From Haliotis asinina (Eukaryota; Mollusca; Gastropoda; Lepetellida; Haliotidae), in contig NC_090280.1 of NCBI RefSeq assembly GCF_037392515.1, positions 61,889,504 to 61,953,503 on the forward strand: a stretch of DNA of 64,000 bases, in the 5' to 3' direction. The notes under the pieces are model-generated. The model searched no databases and had not been told where the DNA came from. It worked only from the letters and a program-made list of their open reading frames with translations. This document shows, one piece after another, positions 21,442 through 33,600 of this stretch (the first letter of the stretch is position 1; each line of letters begins with the position of its first letter). Both the position numbers and the translations under genes were made by a program.

Positions 21442-22020
21442 GGAATACACAGTGGAAGCAATGTCAATAAAGCGAATAAGAACAGATTTTTAAATAGAGA
21501 CAAAGGATTAAATGTGTCAACAACGTGTCCTGTCTGCAGTCTCACGTTTTCAAAAAGGGATGCCATTATTAGACATCTCAGGAATCAAGACGGACGACCA
21601 CCACCACCAGTGCCAAAACCAGTACCACCACCACCTCATAGACTTTTTCTTTCATCAATGCCGACTTGGCAACCTCAACAGCAGCAGCAACCAGCGCAGA
21701 CACATGTGGGTGCTTTGGAAGAATTTAGGTTCCTAAGGGATGTGTTTCTGAACTCCAATGTGGCGAATGTGGCTATCCTCGATGTCATAATGTCAACAGG
21801 CAGCAAAGATCCACGTATTACAGGATGTCGTCATCGTAATCTCTCAGTGACTGCCTTGAACCAAAACATATATTACAGTAAGGATCCCACACAACGAAGG
21901 AACTGTCAACACCACCATTATCTGCTTCTGTGCAATAACCCCATTGATCAACAACCCACCATGACGTTGGTGAGACAGATTTATCCAGAAAATTCTCATC
22001 GCCTTGTTGATGCTAGATGA
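21442..22020 (+). CDS. C2H2 zinc-finger-like ORF, probably a gene or transposon fragment
   Basis: The open frame runs from an upstream stop near 21439 to the TGA at 22018-22020. It contains one zinc-finger-like element, CPVCSLTFSKRDAIIRHL, followed by a Pro-rich stretch (PPPPVPKPVPPPP) and a Gln-rich stretch (QPQQQQQ). A segment with FLRDVFLNSNVANVAI follows, then unremarkable sequence. The typical finger has a second His three to five residues after the first; here RHLRNQD lacks it, so zinc binding is doubtful. No ATG precedes the finger in frame; the first in-frame Met comes after the proline stretch. It may be an internal exon, a transposon-encoded protein, or a decayed copy. The left neighbour is a SINE fragment and the right neighbour a repeat. 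Confidence 0.3.
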   Translation, partial: GIHSGSNVNKANKNRFLNRDKGLNVSTTCPVCSLTFSKRDAIIRHLRNQDGRPPPPVPKPVPPPPHRLFLSSMPTWQPQQQQQPAQTHVGALEEFRFLRDVFLNSNVANVAILDVIMSTGSKDPRITGCRHRNLSVTALNQNIYYSKDPTQRRNCQHHHYLLLCNNPIDQQPTMTLVRQIYPENSHRLVDAR

Positions 22021-22229
22021 TCCCCGGGAAGTTGAGAATGGTAATATGACTGAGACTGACATCCAGCGAGAGAGGTAAAATTTACCAGCGCTTTGAGCAT
22101 GCATGTGTGATGGACTATAGTGCTATATAAATACCCATATAATAATTATAATCACCATTGCACCACTGCACACTAAACATTGTGACCCAATAATAACTAT
22201 CACTTAATCAATAATGATACAAATTACAG

Positions 22230-23330
22230 AAAATACACTCTCGTAACACATATGCTGGGATACTACCGATATATATATATATTATTCTATTTGTTTTGGT
22301 CACGACGATGTCATGATGACTGTTCCTGTCACCGTGACACTAGCATCTCTCTAACACTGGACTTCAAATTAGGATCATACAGTATGAAAATAGTGTCAAT
22401 TTACTTTGTTCCTGTGTTAGGACTTACGTATCCTCTCATACCTTTAGCCATCTTTGAAGATATAGCCACTATTAATCTCAGTTACTAATCCAAACTCCAA
22501 TCCTAAAAGTTCATCTTTTTATTTTACAGAACTTTAGCCATCTGTGAGGACATAACCACTAGCAATCTCAGTTATTTATCCAAACTGCCATTCTATATAC
22601 AAAACATATTAATCTATTAATCTAAATTTGTCAATCAATTCTATCTCTAGTAAATATTCATTGATTAAATGGTAATCATAATTACAAAAAAGATCATTCA
22701 GTGTTAGATATAGAACATACCCCAGTGGGAAAAGCAAAACTTGTCCTGCCTGCATACTCACGAAGAGGATCGAACGGCACCTGGTGGTCACACTCGCTCA
22801 CGTTGATCTTGGATATGATTGTTCCACGCTTGTATACCATTAACCTGATGACAGATGTATAACACTGGCCTAATATTCGCACGCCAGCCAAACACAGCCT
22901 AGATTTGACAATTCGAGAAAGCGTCATATTTCACAAATTACAGCATCTGTAATTACGATGGTAAATTTATTTCCATGAAGTTGTGAGAATTATGAGAACC
23001 TGGAATATGTTGATGTTTTAGATTCTGAGAATATTGTCCCTCATTAACTCCAAGATTTTTAGATCATGGTGACTGATCGCTTTAAAGACATGCTCCTATT
23101 TCTAGCATCATCATGTTTTTCCCATTGTGGTAACTGTTCACTTTGTAGAGAAAATACAAAACAGCAAGGCATTGGTGTTTCTAGACTCGGACGGAAATCA
23201 GCAATGCCACACAGCATTGGCGTTTCTGAACTCGGACACAGATCAGCAACACCACACAGCATTGGAGTTTCTGGACACGATCGGATTTGTTTCGGATCTG
23301 AGATAGTTCGTAAAGATTTGTGTCTGAGGT
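22230..23330 (+). repeat. Interspersed repeat, left copy of the pair with 42080-43030
   Basis: Collinear with about 42290-43030: 'tttaggacttacgtatc.tctca', 'atagccacta.caatctcagtta', 'gaggatcgaacggcacctggtggtcac', 'ttgacaattcgagaaagc' and 'tttgtagagaaaata'. A ~45-bp subrepeat ('cagcattggYgtttctg...') occurs three times at about 23165-23275. This is the left edge of the segmental duplication. Confidence 0.6.
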
Positions 23331-23451
23331 GAGTTTTACTGTAGTTGACTTGTTCCTGCCATCAGTTAAAATAAACTGAAAAGTTCAACACGAAAACACA
23401 TGCTGTTAATGTGTGCAGGGCTTGTTGGAGAGATTGACTGTCTATTTGTTT

Positions 23452-23630
23452 TTTGTTGAAAAACCGAATTCCAGCTACATGACGCGAGCCTGCAAGTAAT
23501 GAAATCTGGATCAACCAATCCAGTGTTCAACGGTATGAGCACTGATCTACGCAATTCCGATACGATAATTTTGTGTGAACCAAGTCAGCGAGCCTGACCA
23601 GCTCTCCCAACAAGCATTGGTAATGAACAA
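23452..23630 (-). mobile_element. SINE (second family), diverged
   Basis: 'gaattccagctacatg', 'gaccaatccagtgttcaac'-like text, 'atgagcactgatctacgcaatt' and 'ccaagtcagcgagcctgacca' are in the expected reverse order. The paralogous copy is at 43099-43295. Confidence 0.5.
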
Positions 23631-24424
23631 ACTTAACGAACCCACGACCATCCGCTCTCCAGACGGACTATGTTATGCTGTGTGCAAACAATTCTAAACG
23701 TACCCATGATGCGGTGTCTTGATGTGCGATGTGATAGTGTCCTTTATATCAATGCGCGAGTAAATGGGTTGAGTTTCATGCCACAAATCCCAGCAATATC
23801 AGGCAAGGAACACCAGCAATGGGCTCTACACATTGTACCCTTATGGTGAGTCAGTGAACAAGTAGGATCTTGCGATAATGTTCTAGGTCATCGTTTCACG
23901 AAGCCTCGGCGGAGCTACGCATTCCTAGAAATAATTCAAACTGAAGAGTTACGACAGGTCGTAATGTTACGAACGCTTTGTGACTCGAAACCCAATGACA
24001 TCCCGGCAGGACACGTCAGAAATAGAGCAGTGGCTTTCGTTGGAAAAAAACGTTGTGATAACGTCATCTTTGTGTAATTGTAAACAGCTCAATGGCCCAA
24101 AAACGCGTCAAGAATAAATACTCGACAAAACGTCACCAAGGAAATATGCAAAGCAAAATACACGTGAAAGTAAGCGGAAAAGCATGCTTTATCAATCACT
24201 ATAAAAAGGCAAATGTTACGCTTAATTTTGTGTTTTATTTTTGCCTTGAGAAGAGAAATCATGCCACGACAGTTCCGCCAATCAAAATTTCGCCATAGGT
24301 CGCCTTGACTGGGGAATCGCAGTGCCCGACATATCAACTTTCATAAGAGCACCATATGTCGCCTTTTGTGATCGCTTCCTGCAGACCAGTTCGCTCCGAA
24401 GATCGCTCCAAATAACCGAATGAC

Positions 24425-24825
24425 CTGAGGCCCAGCGCCGGTTGTTATTGTATCGGGCCCGCAGTTTCAAATGTCTGCTTTCAGTAAATTAAAAAAAAAT
24501 AAGTCCTTTTTTTTTCAACTAGAAGTTTTCACCCAATGTTTTGTTATATTTTTGTTATATATATTCGGAAATCACCCATGATCCCTCGTGTTACGAAAAC
24601 CTACAGTTTCGTGGTATTTCAGCGCTTTCAGAATAGGAATGTCAACACCATTCTTTAACAAGTAAAAACTTCTCTCTGTGCCATAAGTTTCGCTAATTGA
24701 TGTGGTAGAAAGTCTTAAATGTGTATAAAGTGTGGTCTATTTTGTCTTCAGGCCCTGGAGATTTAAAGCCTGCAGTCCCTAATGGCCAGCTGACAAATTA
24801 AAGTAGTGTAAACAGTGCCGAGGAG
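24425..24825. repeat. Interspersed repeat, related copy at about 29525-29945
   Basis: Both copies run from 'aggcccagcgc.ggtt.ttattg.atcgg' through 'ataggaatgtc.a.a.ca.tcttta' to 'aatggccagctgacaaattaaagta.tg.aaaca'. The 29.5-kb copy lies in intron 2 of dermatopontin-like gene 2. Confidence 0.55.
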
Positions 24826-24849
24826 CCGTCCAAGTGTTACCACTCAAGC

Positions 24850-25535
24850 TCACTTAGGTCATCGTCTTGCAATAGCCGTGAAAAGTACACAATGCATGGT
24901 TTGAGAAGAAAATAGGACCAAACTGTCAGGAATCGACTGCGTAAAGCGGGATTCGACCAAGAAGGCCAGTTGTTGTCCCTCTTTTGAGAGCCTTTCATCG
25001 GTGCAATCGCTTGCGGTGACGTCGTAGATACTGGAACTGGAACCATTGTAACTGGAGGTGAGTCTGGTTCAGTGATGAATCACGAATTATTCTTAACAGA
25101 CGAGGTGGAAACAGTATGTTTACCGTCGAAGACATGAGCGGTTTGCCTTTTGCAATCGACAGGTTGACACATTCAGTGATGACAGTGTCATGGTGTGGGG
25201 TGAAATATCCAACACAGTGGTGGTTTAATGGTGGCTCAGGGGAATCAACGTAGCCCCTACAAGTCACATCCTTCTGTTATGGGCTGCTAGATGAAGATGT
25301 TACAACATCACAACGATGTTTCACACACAGCCTGCATCACGGTCCGCTTCGTTGTTAATTCCAACGTCCTTGTCTTGTCATGACCTTCCCGATCATTATA
25401 TCTAAATCCGATATCTTGAACATTTATGGGATGAACTCGATCGACGTGTATGTCAACGTCAGAACACGCCTCCGACACTTCCACAACTGACCATCGCATT
25501 GTAGGAAGATACGATACCGAGAAGTAATTAACGCC
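24850..25535 (+). pseudogene. Tc1-like DDE transposase relic
   Basis: A frame-broken but ordered series matches Tc1 transposases. TVRNRLRKAGF comes from the second helix-turn-helix region. SDESRIILNR, around the first catalytic region, follows in another frame, then the equivalent of the Ser-Val-Met-Val-Trp-Gly-Gly segment (VMTVSWCGVKYP), and a C-terminal segment including SRSLYLNPISWTF and TSEHASDTSTT. At least three frames and several stops are needed, so the gene is dead. The tail of the same relic survives at about 45970-46040 in the right duplication block, so the insertion predates the duplication. Confidence 0.65.
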
Positions 25536-25765
25536 ATCTTATCTATTCAAGTAACCAGACTGCTGTTATCTTGCAACAATTTTGAATTTTCACCCTTTTA
25601 CCATTGCAATTACATGAAATAATCGCTATTAAACTAACACAATTTATCTGAAAATGTCGTAAGAGTGTAGATGATATACTTCATTATTTAGTTTTGAGAG
25701 AGAGTACCTGACAGATGGAATCATCATTTTCAATATAAATGTATCGTTGATGTCAGGATGCTTGT

Positions 25766-25979
25766 TTTGTTTGCTGTTTAACGCTGCACTTATAAGGCAG
25801 CGGTCTGATAATGGTCCTGAACAGACAATCCAGTGATCAACATCATGAGTATCTATATACACAAATGGGATTCGATAACGTGTGGTAACCAAGCTAGTGA
25901 GTCAGACCACTCTATTCTGCTATCCACTCTATTCTATGGCATGCATAGGTTGCTGAAGATAAGTGCTAACAGGGTCTAG
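25766..25979 (-). mobile_element. SINE (second family), old copy shared by both duplication blocks
   Basis: 'ttgctgtttaacgctgcact', 'gacaatccagtgatcaacatcatgag' and 'gcataggttgctgaagat' mark it. The orthologous insertion is at 46266-46392, so it was present before the duplication. Confidence 0.6.
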
Positions 25980-27479
25980 ATTTTCGAAGCTTTCGTAGCG
26001 ATAAGATAGTGGTAAGTTAATGCTAATGTATGGCACATACGTCCATCGTAACTCTAAAAGAGTGTTGACGTTCCTATGCTGAAAGTGCGGAAATACCAGG
26101 AAGTGAAACGAAGTTATCGTAACGTGATGGACCCATGGATGAACGTTAATAAAGGAAAGAACAAAAAAAGAAAAGATTCCAGTTGCAAGAAAGACTGAAG
26201 GCCACAAGGTCCTGCAGATATTTGAAACTGACGGCCTCCTGGTCGGCGATTATTTTGAACGCTGCAAGTGGCAGTGACAAAAACACTCAAAGAACCCACT
26301 ACATTATTAGTATAACTGTAGTTAGTCATATGATTTGGTCGCTGTTCTGCAGCAAATGTGTGTTTGTGTGTGTTTCACCTCACCACCACATTCTGAGAAA
26401 GGGTCGGTCTGGCAGGGGGGAAAAACAAAAGAATCTGAATAGTATTCTGCATTCTCATATATTGTAGTCTCTGGACTTCATTCTTGAAAAAAGATGATTG
26501 TTTTCATTGATGACCTCACCCTATATATCTTAGATAACACATATTAATAATGCTAAATAAAAAAATAACGTCCTGATCACCCATTTGTCCGCTATAAGAA
26601 CGAGAGTCTGTAAGAACGAGTGTGACTAACTCTACAACTCAGTAACACGTACTAAACTTCCCAAGCTGTATTTCTGTGAGAAAAATAAATAAAAATGTCA
26701 TCCTCCCTCGTCACATTTTTTCCAGTTTTTTTTTTGTAAAAGTCCTACTGCCCTCGTCACTTTTGAAAATAATGTGCCCAAGAAACACTTTATTTTTTTT
26801 ATTTTCATTTCTACTTTTAATTTTTTTAGTATGCAGCCTAAAATATTAAACAATGAACTCTTTGTAGATCGGTCATTATCAATAGAAAGCTTTGCTGTCA
26901 AATTCAAGATAAACTCTTTTCAATTTGTTTCCGTTATGCTGTATGAAGTGAGACTTGGACAGTTTTCAACACCAATAAGACAGGTAAGGCTGACATAAAA
27001 AGGAAGCTGTCACAGTCTTTATGACTTAATTCAGTACCTGAAAGCGTTTATAGAGTTGTTAAACTTTAAAATTAAGACGGCACTCGCTCTTTAAAGGGAT
27101 AATTATACATTCATTTATAGCGTGCGTAAATTCACTCGTAGAAACAAGTTCAGAAAAGAGAAGGTAGGTTTTAAGATTTTCTGAGAGATCTTTTCCAAAA
27201 CTGGGGTCGGTCTGGCAAGGAGAAATGCAGAAAGTACAAATGCTGCCATTATCAGTGTGTTCGTCGTGACGTTAAGAGCGGCATGGGCTATTGGATTATA
27301 TTGGACAGCAAAAGAAACGTAACGTTTTGTCAGGTTTTTAAATAGAAGACATACACACGAACGCTTTCTTTTTTACTATTAAACTAAAAAATGATATTGG
27401 TATTGTGTTTCAAAATTAAAAAATCAGAATTTTATTCCCAACATAGTCTATATAGAGAACTGCGAACATCTATCTGGCA

Positions 27480-27677
27480 AATATTTCCTGCAGTCTGCGC
27501 TTGCCAGTTACACATTCGCCCTCTCTCTGTGCTGGTATCAGTGGGCGGAGTCACTGTTACTTGCCGCCAACCACAACGTGCATGAGGTGCCAGTTAAAAG
27601 TGATATATGTGTATATATACAAGCGGAACACCCTCCTGGAGTCCGAGTATACCAGGACCCTCAACCCGTATACCAGT
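27480..27677 (+). promoter_or_regulatory. Promoter and 5' UTR of dermatopontin-like gene 2
   Basis: This ~200-bp stretch is strongly conserved with 48787-48984. It includes 'tgggcggagtcactgt' (GC-box-like), 'gccgccaaccacaacg' (contains a RUNX-like ACCACA), 'gccagttaaaagtg', and TATATATA at 27612-27619, exactly 66 bases before the ATG in both genes. Transcription would start about 30 bases after the TATA. An ORF crosses it but the paralogue breaks it, so it is regulatory, not coding. Confidence 0.65.
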
Positions 27678-30600
27678 ATGCTCACTGTAAGTATAGTAAG
27701 ACCCAAGGCTTCAGTTATGGGAAATAACCGCAATTGGGAATAGTATGTGAAACCTTTCAGTCTGCATTTAAGGCTCTTCTGATGTTTTATAAATGAGTCC
27801 TATTCCTGTTTCTTAACTTATTTTCATAGGAAAATTCCATATCTTAAAATCATTCAGTTCGATTTTTCATCTTTGGAAAAGTATTGGTAGCAAAAACGTG
27901 TTCTTTTAATCATTATATTTTCTGTATTACCTCAAGAGACAAATATTGCTATTAGAAATACATTCCAAAATACTTCTCAGTGTTTGCTTTTAACTCTTTG
28001 GAAAACTGTAAGTAACACGGATTCCTATTACAACTGGAAGAACTAACTGACTTCTAATAGGTGTGTACTGAAAAGATGTGTTAATGTAAAATCATGTGTG
28101 TACGATCTTCTATCACATTGTTTGAAAATAAAATATAAGAATTATATGGGTAGCCAAGTGCCTAAAGAGTTGGGTCGTCATATACCAATCTGACACGAAG
28201 CCCATTTCTGATGTTCTCCTCCTTGATATGGCAGGAATATTTCTGAATGTGCTTAAAAGAAAACTCACTCACTGTAACGATTATCAAAAGTTCTTTTCGG
28301 CAATAAGCGCTTGAAAACATATCAAACTGCGTGAATAACAACACAATATGACCATGAACACTAGTACAGTCTAACTGTATTAATAGCTCTGGTGCAACGT
28401 TGCACCACAGACATCTCACGATAGAGATCAGAACCTGCAAGTTTCAGACATTGAGCCCAGTAAGACAACTGCGGTAAGAAATATTATAGAAGTATACCAT
28501 GCCAAGAGAGTGGTATTCCTGCGAACAAAACTAAAAAACAACATGTATTGGATGCATGTTTCATTGCTGTGGAAGTTCATTTTGTCAGCATTTGTTTGTT
28601 TTATGGCTGCCAGTTGACATTGTTTTCAGACTGGGTTTCTTCTGCTGTCGCTTGTCTCTGTCGTGACGTCATACGTCAACGACTTTGACAAGCCTTTGCT
28701 GTTCCAATGTCCTCGAGGGCAGTCCATTGCTTCTTGGGAAAGCTATCACAGCAACCATCATGAAGACAGACGCCATAGGTTCACCTGTAAGAGGACACCA
28801 AGACTGGGGGGATGCCAGTGGTATGGTAAGTGGCATCCACGAAGCGTCTTCAATACTAACATAAGACAGTGAAAATGCACACAAGAGTGACTCTTTGGTA
28901 TTAGTTAGGGAACCACCTTGCCCAGTGTTCACTTAGAAATATTGAAAGGGATATTACTGACATATCATTTAGGCTGGGTAGGAGCAACAATACACCAATT
29001 TCAAAATTAACGCTATAGGAACCGTACAAGGATCTTCGTGGAATTCAAGGACTTCACGGCCTTCTGACCGTGACATACCACTGTTTCTCTCATGGCCTTG
29101 ATTTTTTAAATTTCTGGAGTGAGTGAGTGAGTTAGTTTAGTTTTACGCGGCACTCAACAATATCCCAGCTATATGGCGGTGGTCTGTAAATAATCGAGTC
29201 TGGACCAGGCAGTCCAGTGACCAACAACATGAGCATCGATCTGCGCAATTGGGAACCAATGACGAAGTCAGCGAGCCTGACCACCCGATCCCGTTAGTCG
29301 CCTCTTACGACAAGCATAGTCGCCGTTTATGGCAAGCATGGGTTGCTGAAGGCCTATTCTACTCCGGGACCTTCACAGGTCCCTACTCTGTGGAGAACTA
29401 CTGTATATATACATGTTTTTAAAACTATCTTGTGTATCCATTTTGGGACTCTACAACAACTAAATGGAATCCTGTTTTAACTGCCTTTTCAAAAATGTAA
29501 AATATGCCATTTGGATGAAATAATCGCCGGCCTGGAGGCCCAGCGCAGGTTATTATTGCATCGGAACGGCCGTTTCGAATAGCTGCAGGCCCTTGTAACC
29601 TTCAGTACATTTTAACTGGAATCTTTTCCTTGGCTTTTGTTCTTTCCTACTTGAACGTTCGTGAATCATCCATGATCTATCATGTTTTCACACCCTGGTA
29701 TTTCCGCAGTTTCTGCATAGGAATGTCGATAACAGTCTTTAATAAATTAAAACAACCTCTCTGCGGTTCGTCAATTGATTTTGTGGAAACAGTGTGGAAT
29801 TCTGCAAAGTGTAGTTTATTTTATTGGTTTCACTTTAACAGCATGGGCCTTCAGATTCCATTCCGGGCCGGTAGATTTTAAAGCGGCTAGCGACAGCAGG
29901 TCCTGATGGCCAACGGGTAAATTAAAGTATTGCAAACACTGCATCCGGCAACAATTATATTTGTATATCGTTTCAACTGGTCGCCATCATTGTCATAAAT
30001 GTTTACAAGTTATAATATTTTACGGTAGAATGCTTCGTTTATAACTGAACAACAATAGATTTGCAGTTCTTGTTTAAACAGGATGGTGTGTACGGGATGT
30101 CTACCAGTTCTTGGAACCTGCATGCATAACTTTGCTCTAGTAAATCCGGTGAAATATTGTATGCTAACAAAAGTAGGGAAGACCCCAAGAAACCTCAGAT
30201 CTACATATCCCAGTGAAGTAACACAGACGCAGAGTGTTTAAGATTAAAGTTGATTAGTTATCAAAAAAGATATTATTTGGAAACTCGAGATTCTTACTTT
30301 AATCATGTGTAAATATGTCGGAAAGAGCATGCAAAATCTCGAAAGCAAGCCCGTAAGATCGTTAGAGAATCACTCAAACTGAAACCATAAGCCACGTTCA
30401 GTAAACACATGTGTATTTGAATCTTACACCATTCGTGGCCTTATCCTCATCAAAAGCTTCAAATTAGGCACTTCAGTAACCGGGATTGTTTCTATTAAAG
30501 TGCCTCAATCTTACGCGCATTCTGATTGACTTGTACTTTTGCACATGAGATCCATCGAGAGAGGGGCAAGTCTTATTTTGAGTTACGGATAGGGCCGAGA

Positions 30601-33600
30601 GCTACCTCCTTGGAAAGACTATTTTTATCAAAGTACCGCAATCCTAACGCGAATTCTGATTGGTTTGACGTATTTTCACACATTCCGTTCACTGAGATGG
30701 CGAGGAGGCTATTTGTAGTTGACGGAAAGAGGCAAGTGGTGACCAGTATTTGAAATAATTTCAGAGGGACTCGAGTAGGTATTTGGCTTATCACGGAACA
30801 ACACGAGTAGATCATGAATGGAGAGTGAGCTGCTGATAAACTCGCCATCACCCAATACATACAGGATACTAAATGACCTCTAGTTTAATACCATTTTTAT
30901 TAAACGAGTGAATGATTTGGTATCATTCTCGCTTTCACTCGTTTGATACTACATCTTTCACGAGTTTAATGAAAATGGTATTTCACGGAAGCGAGTACAT
31001 CTAACACAAAATGATAGAAACTCCGGCTACAGTCTGAGCACTCCAGTTTTCCTCAAGTCAAACAAGGTCCAGTACCACTGCACCAGCGGCATTAGCATTG
31101 TGACGTCATAACTCTGAACCCTTATGACGTCATACTTCTAACGGTATTTCACTAGTGTAATATTGCCGTAAAAATATTTGCTTGCAGTATCTTCGGCCTA
31201 CCTTTAGAACACAGCACCACAATTTCTCGTAAGGACGTTCCCAGCCGTAGGTCACATATCAGTGAGACAGGCAACCAGTTTGCGACAGCTAACCGACATT
31301 GTTGCACACTGTGCAAATTTAGCTAGTCATTCCTGTGACGTCACAGAAATGAACGGGAAGAGTCGAATTAGTTGCGGACTATTACGAAAGTTACGGGTAG
31401 ACTTGGTGCGTCGTGCTTTCAATCTGCTGACGGTTGCCGAATGGTCCCGATATCATTTGGCACGATCGCCCCATTCCGTAATCTACAAGACACCATGTTG
31501 TGTTGAATGAGCCGATATGGTTCGAACTGAAAACGATTGTTGACGTCAGGCGTCAGACGTTGATTTCACGGTGCATGCATGAATGATTGACGTGCTTGTA
31601 TAAAAATGATTGTGTGCTTTCGTGACAGATAAGTGTTGCAGGGAACGCAGTAAGGATAATGTGGATCGCGCAAAGGAATGAGTGAGACATGGGCATGTTT
31701 GGTGACGGCACGAGGGTGAGTTAGACTTCGAATCATTATTGACAATATGTAGATCTGGAGGTGAAAGTTGCTGGAGGCCGATTTCCCCCACCCCAAACTT
31801 TCGACATTAAACCATTTCATCGTTTATTTAACTTTTGATAAATTTGGTCTCCCGTTTTCTTTGTGAACAAAGTATTAAGAATGGAAAAGGAAAACAATTG
31901 GTACTCATGCATTTACCTACTATTTTGGATTAGGTCCCTTACCCTGGACCCTAACCCTAAACCTAAACCTAACCCTAATCCTAACCCTTGGAATAATTCT
32001 AATAAATACGCTTACCGAGTCGGCACGAAAATGGCTGACGTATCCAGTGTAGTCTTACCAGTTCGAAAAATAAATATGTCCTTGTAATGGTTCAAATTAC
32101 TGAATGACAAAGATATATATGTATATTAGTTTACAGTTATAATTCATTTAATCCAAATAGTTACGTTTGAAACCGAAATATAGAATATGTTTAGATTATT
32201 TTAACTGGCCAAAACAGCGAATAATAAATCATGGCAAAATGTGACCAATGTAAGTCATTCTTACTAAATCTAAAAATACAAAATATATAATTACACAAAA
32301 TATAACACCTCAGCACCTCTCAATACAAAGAAATATGAGCATATTAGTCAAAAAAAGAAAGAAAAAATTGCGCATCCGCCGGGAACTACTACTGGAAACT
32401 CGCAACATCGTTGGGTTTCTGTAATGACATGGCTGGTAGAGATGAAACATCAGTGAGCGGAGCTTATACGCACTCGCTGAGCTTGACGACCTTGTTGCTA
32501 TGCCAGCGTCATAGGGCATTGTTTCAAGAACGTGCTTTTGAACAAAATCACCTGCAGTTACGTAAAATAGTATTATGACGTGTCTCTAAAGTTTGTGGTG
32601 CTGTATTCTAAAGGTAGGCCGAAGAGGAGCTATCTTCCACGGTCGACTAATATATCATCCAATCTTTCTTTCAGGTTACTTGAACCACTTTGACCAGGAA
32701 ATATCTTTCCAATGCCCCAAAAATGGCGTCATTAGCGGCGTCAACAGCTTCCATAGCAACCATCACGAAGACCGGCAATTTAAGTTCTACTGTTGCTCCG
32801 TGAGATGTAAGTCAAACATGGTCTCACATAACTGTTCATATTCTTGTTTCCGGAATATGTACTCTTTTACACAGGTCACGCCATCCACACATATGTTCTA
32901 TCCTCAGAAAATGAGAAATGTGATTGTTGACAAGAATGGTACACTTTTGGGATTTGAATTCCAGGTACTGATTTTATGTACTCACTGTATAAGTGGTAAA
33001 TTTAATGGCTTCGTTTAGTTTTACACCTCTTTTAGCAATATTCCAGCAATAACACGGAAGGGTACGCCAGTAATGGACTTCACATATTGTGTCCATTTTG
33101 GGAATCGAACCCGGGTCTTTGGCGTCACGAGCTAACGCTGTCACCACTACGCTACCTCACAGCCCCTCCCCTATAATTGGGATGAAGACAGATATTGATG
33201 TGATTATATACGTGCTTTAACGTGTCTATTTCAGATAGAAAATTGGCGCACTGTGACACAACTAACTATCTCAACTGGTGGGATAAAAAGCTAACCTTCA
33301 GAGTGCCCGCCGCGCATTTCCTAACGGGAGTGTACAGCATTCACCACAACCATTACGAGTATGTACATCATCTGCCCGATGCTTTCTGATGTATTCAGAA
33401 GTTAAACAAACTTTACTATCAACGTAAATTGTAATGCGAAATCGAAATAATCGTAGCAACAAGAAAAATATTGATATTACAAGGGTTTGCTTTGAAAAAC
33501 TTGAAACCATGTGAAAAAGAATTTTTTTTTCGATTTTAGAAAATACTTTTATGAAGCCAAAAAGTGCCTCTTTGTTGATATAATCTTATTTTTCTACCCT

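Noticed and set aside
27391..27585. 64-codon ORF over the gene 2 promoter
   Set aside because: The aligned frame in gene 3 has a stop, while the TATA position and spacing are conserved; regulatory conservation explains it better.
30526..30753. 75-codon ORF in intron 2 of dermatopontin-like gene 2
   Set aside because: The region is a copy of a dispersed repeat (related to 3560 and 36515), and the paralogous copy near 51.0 kb breaks the frame.
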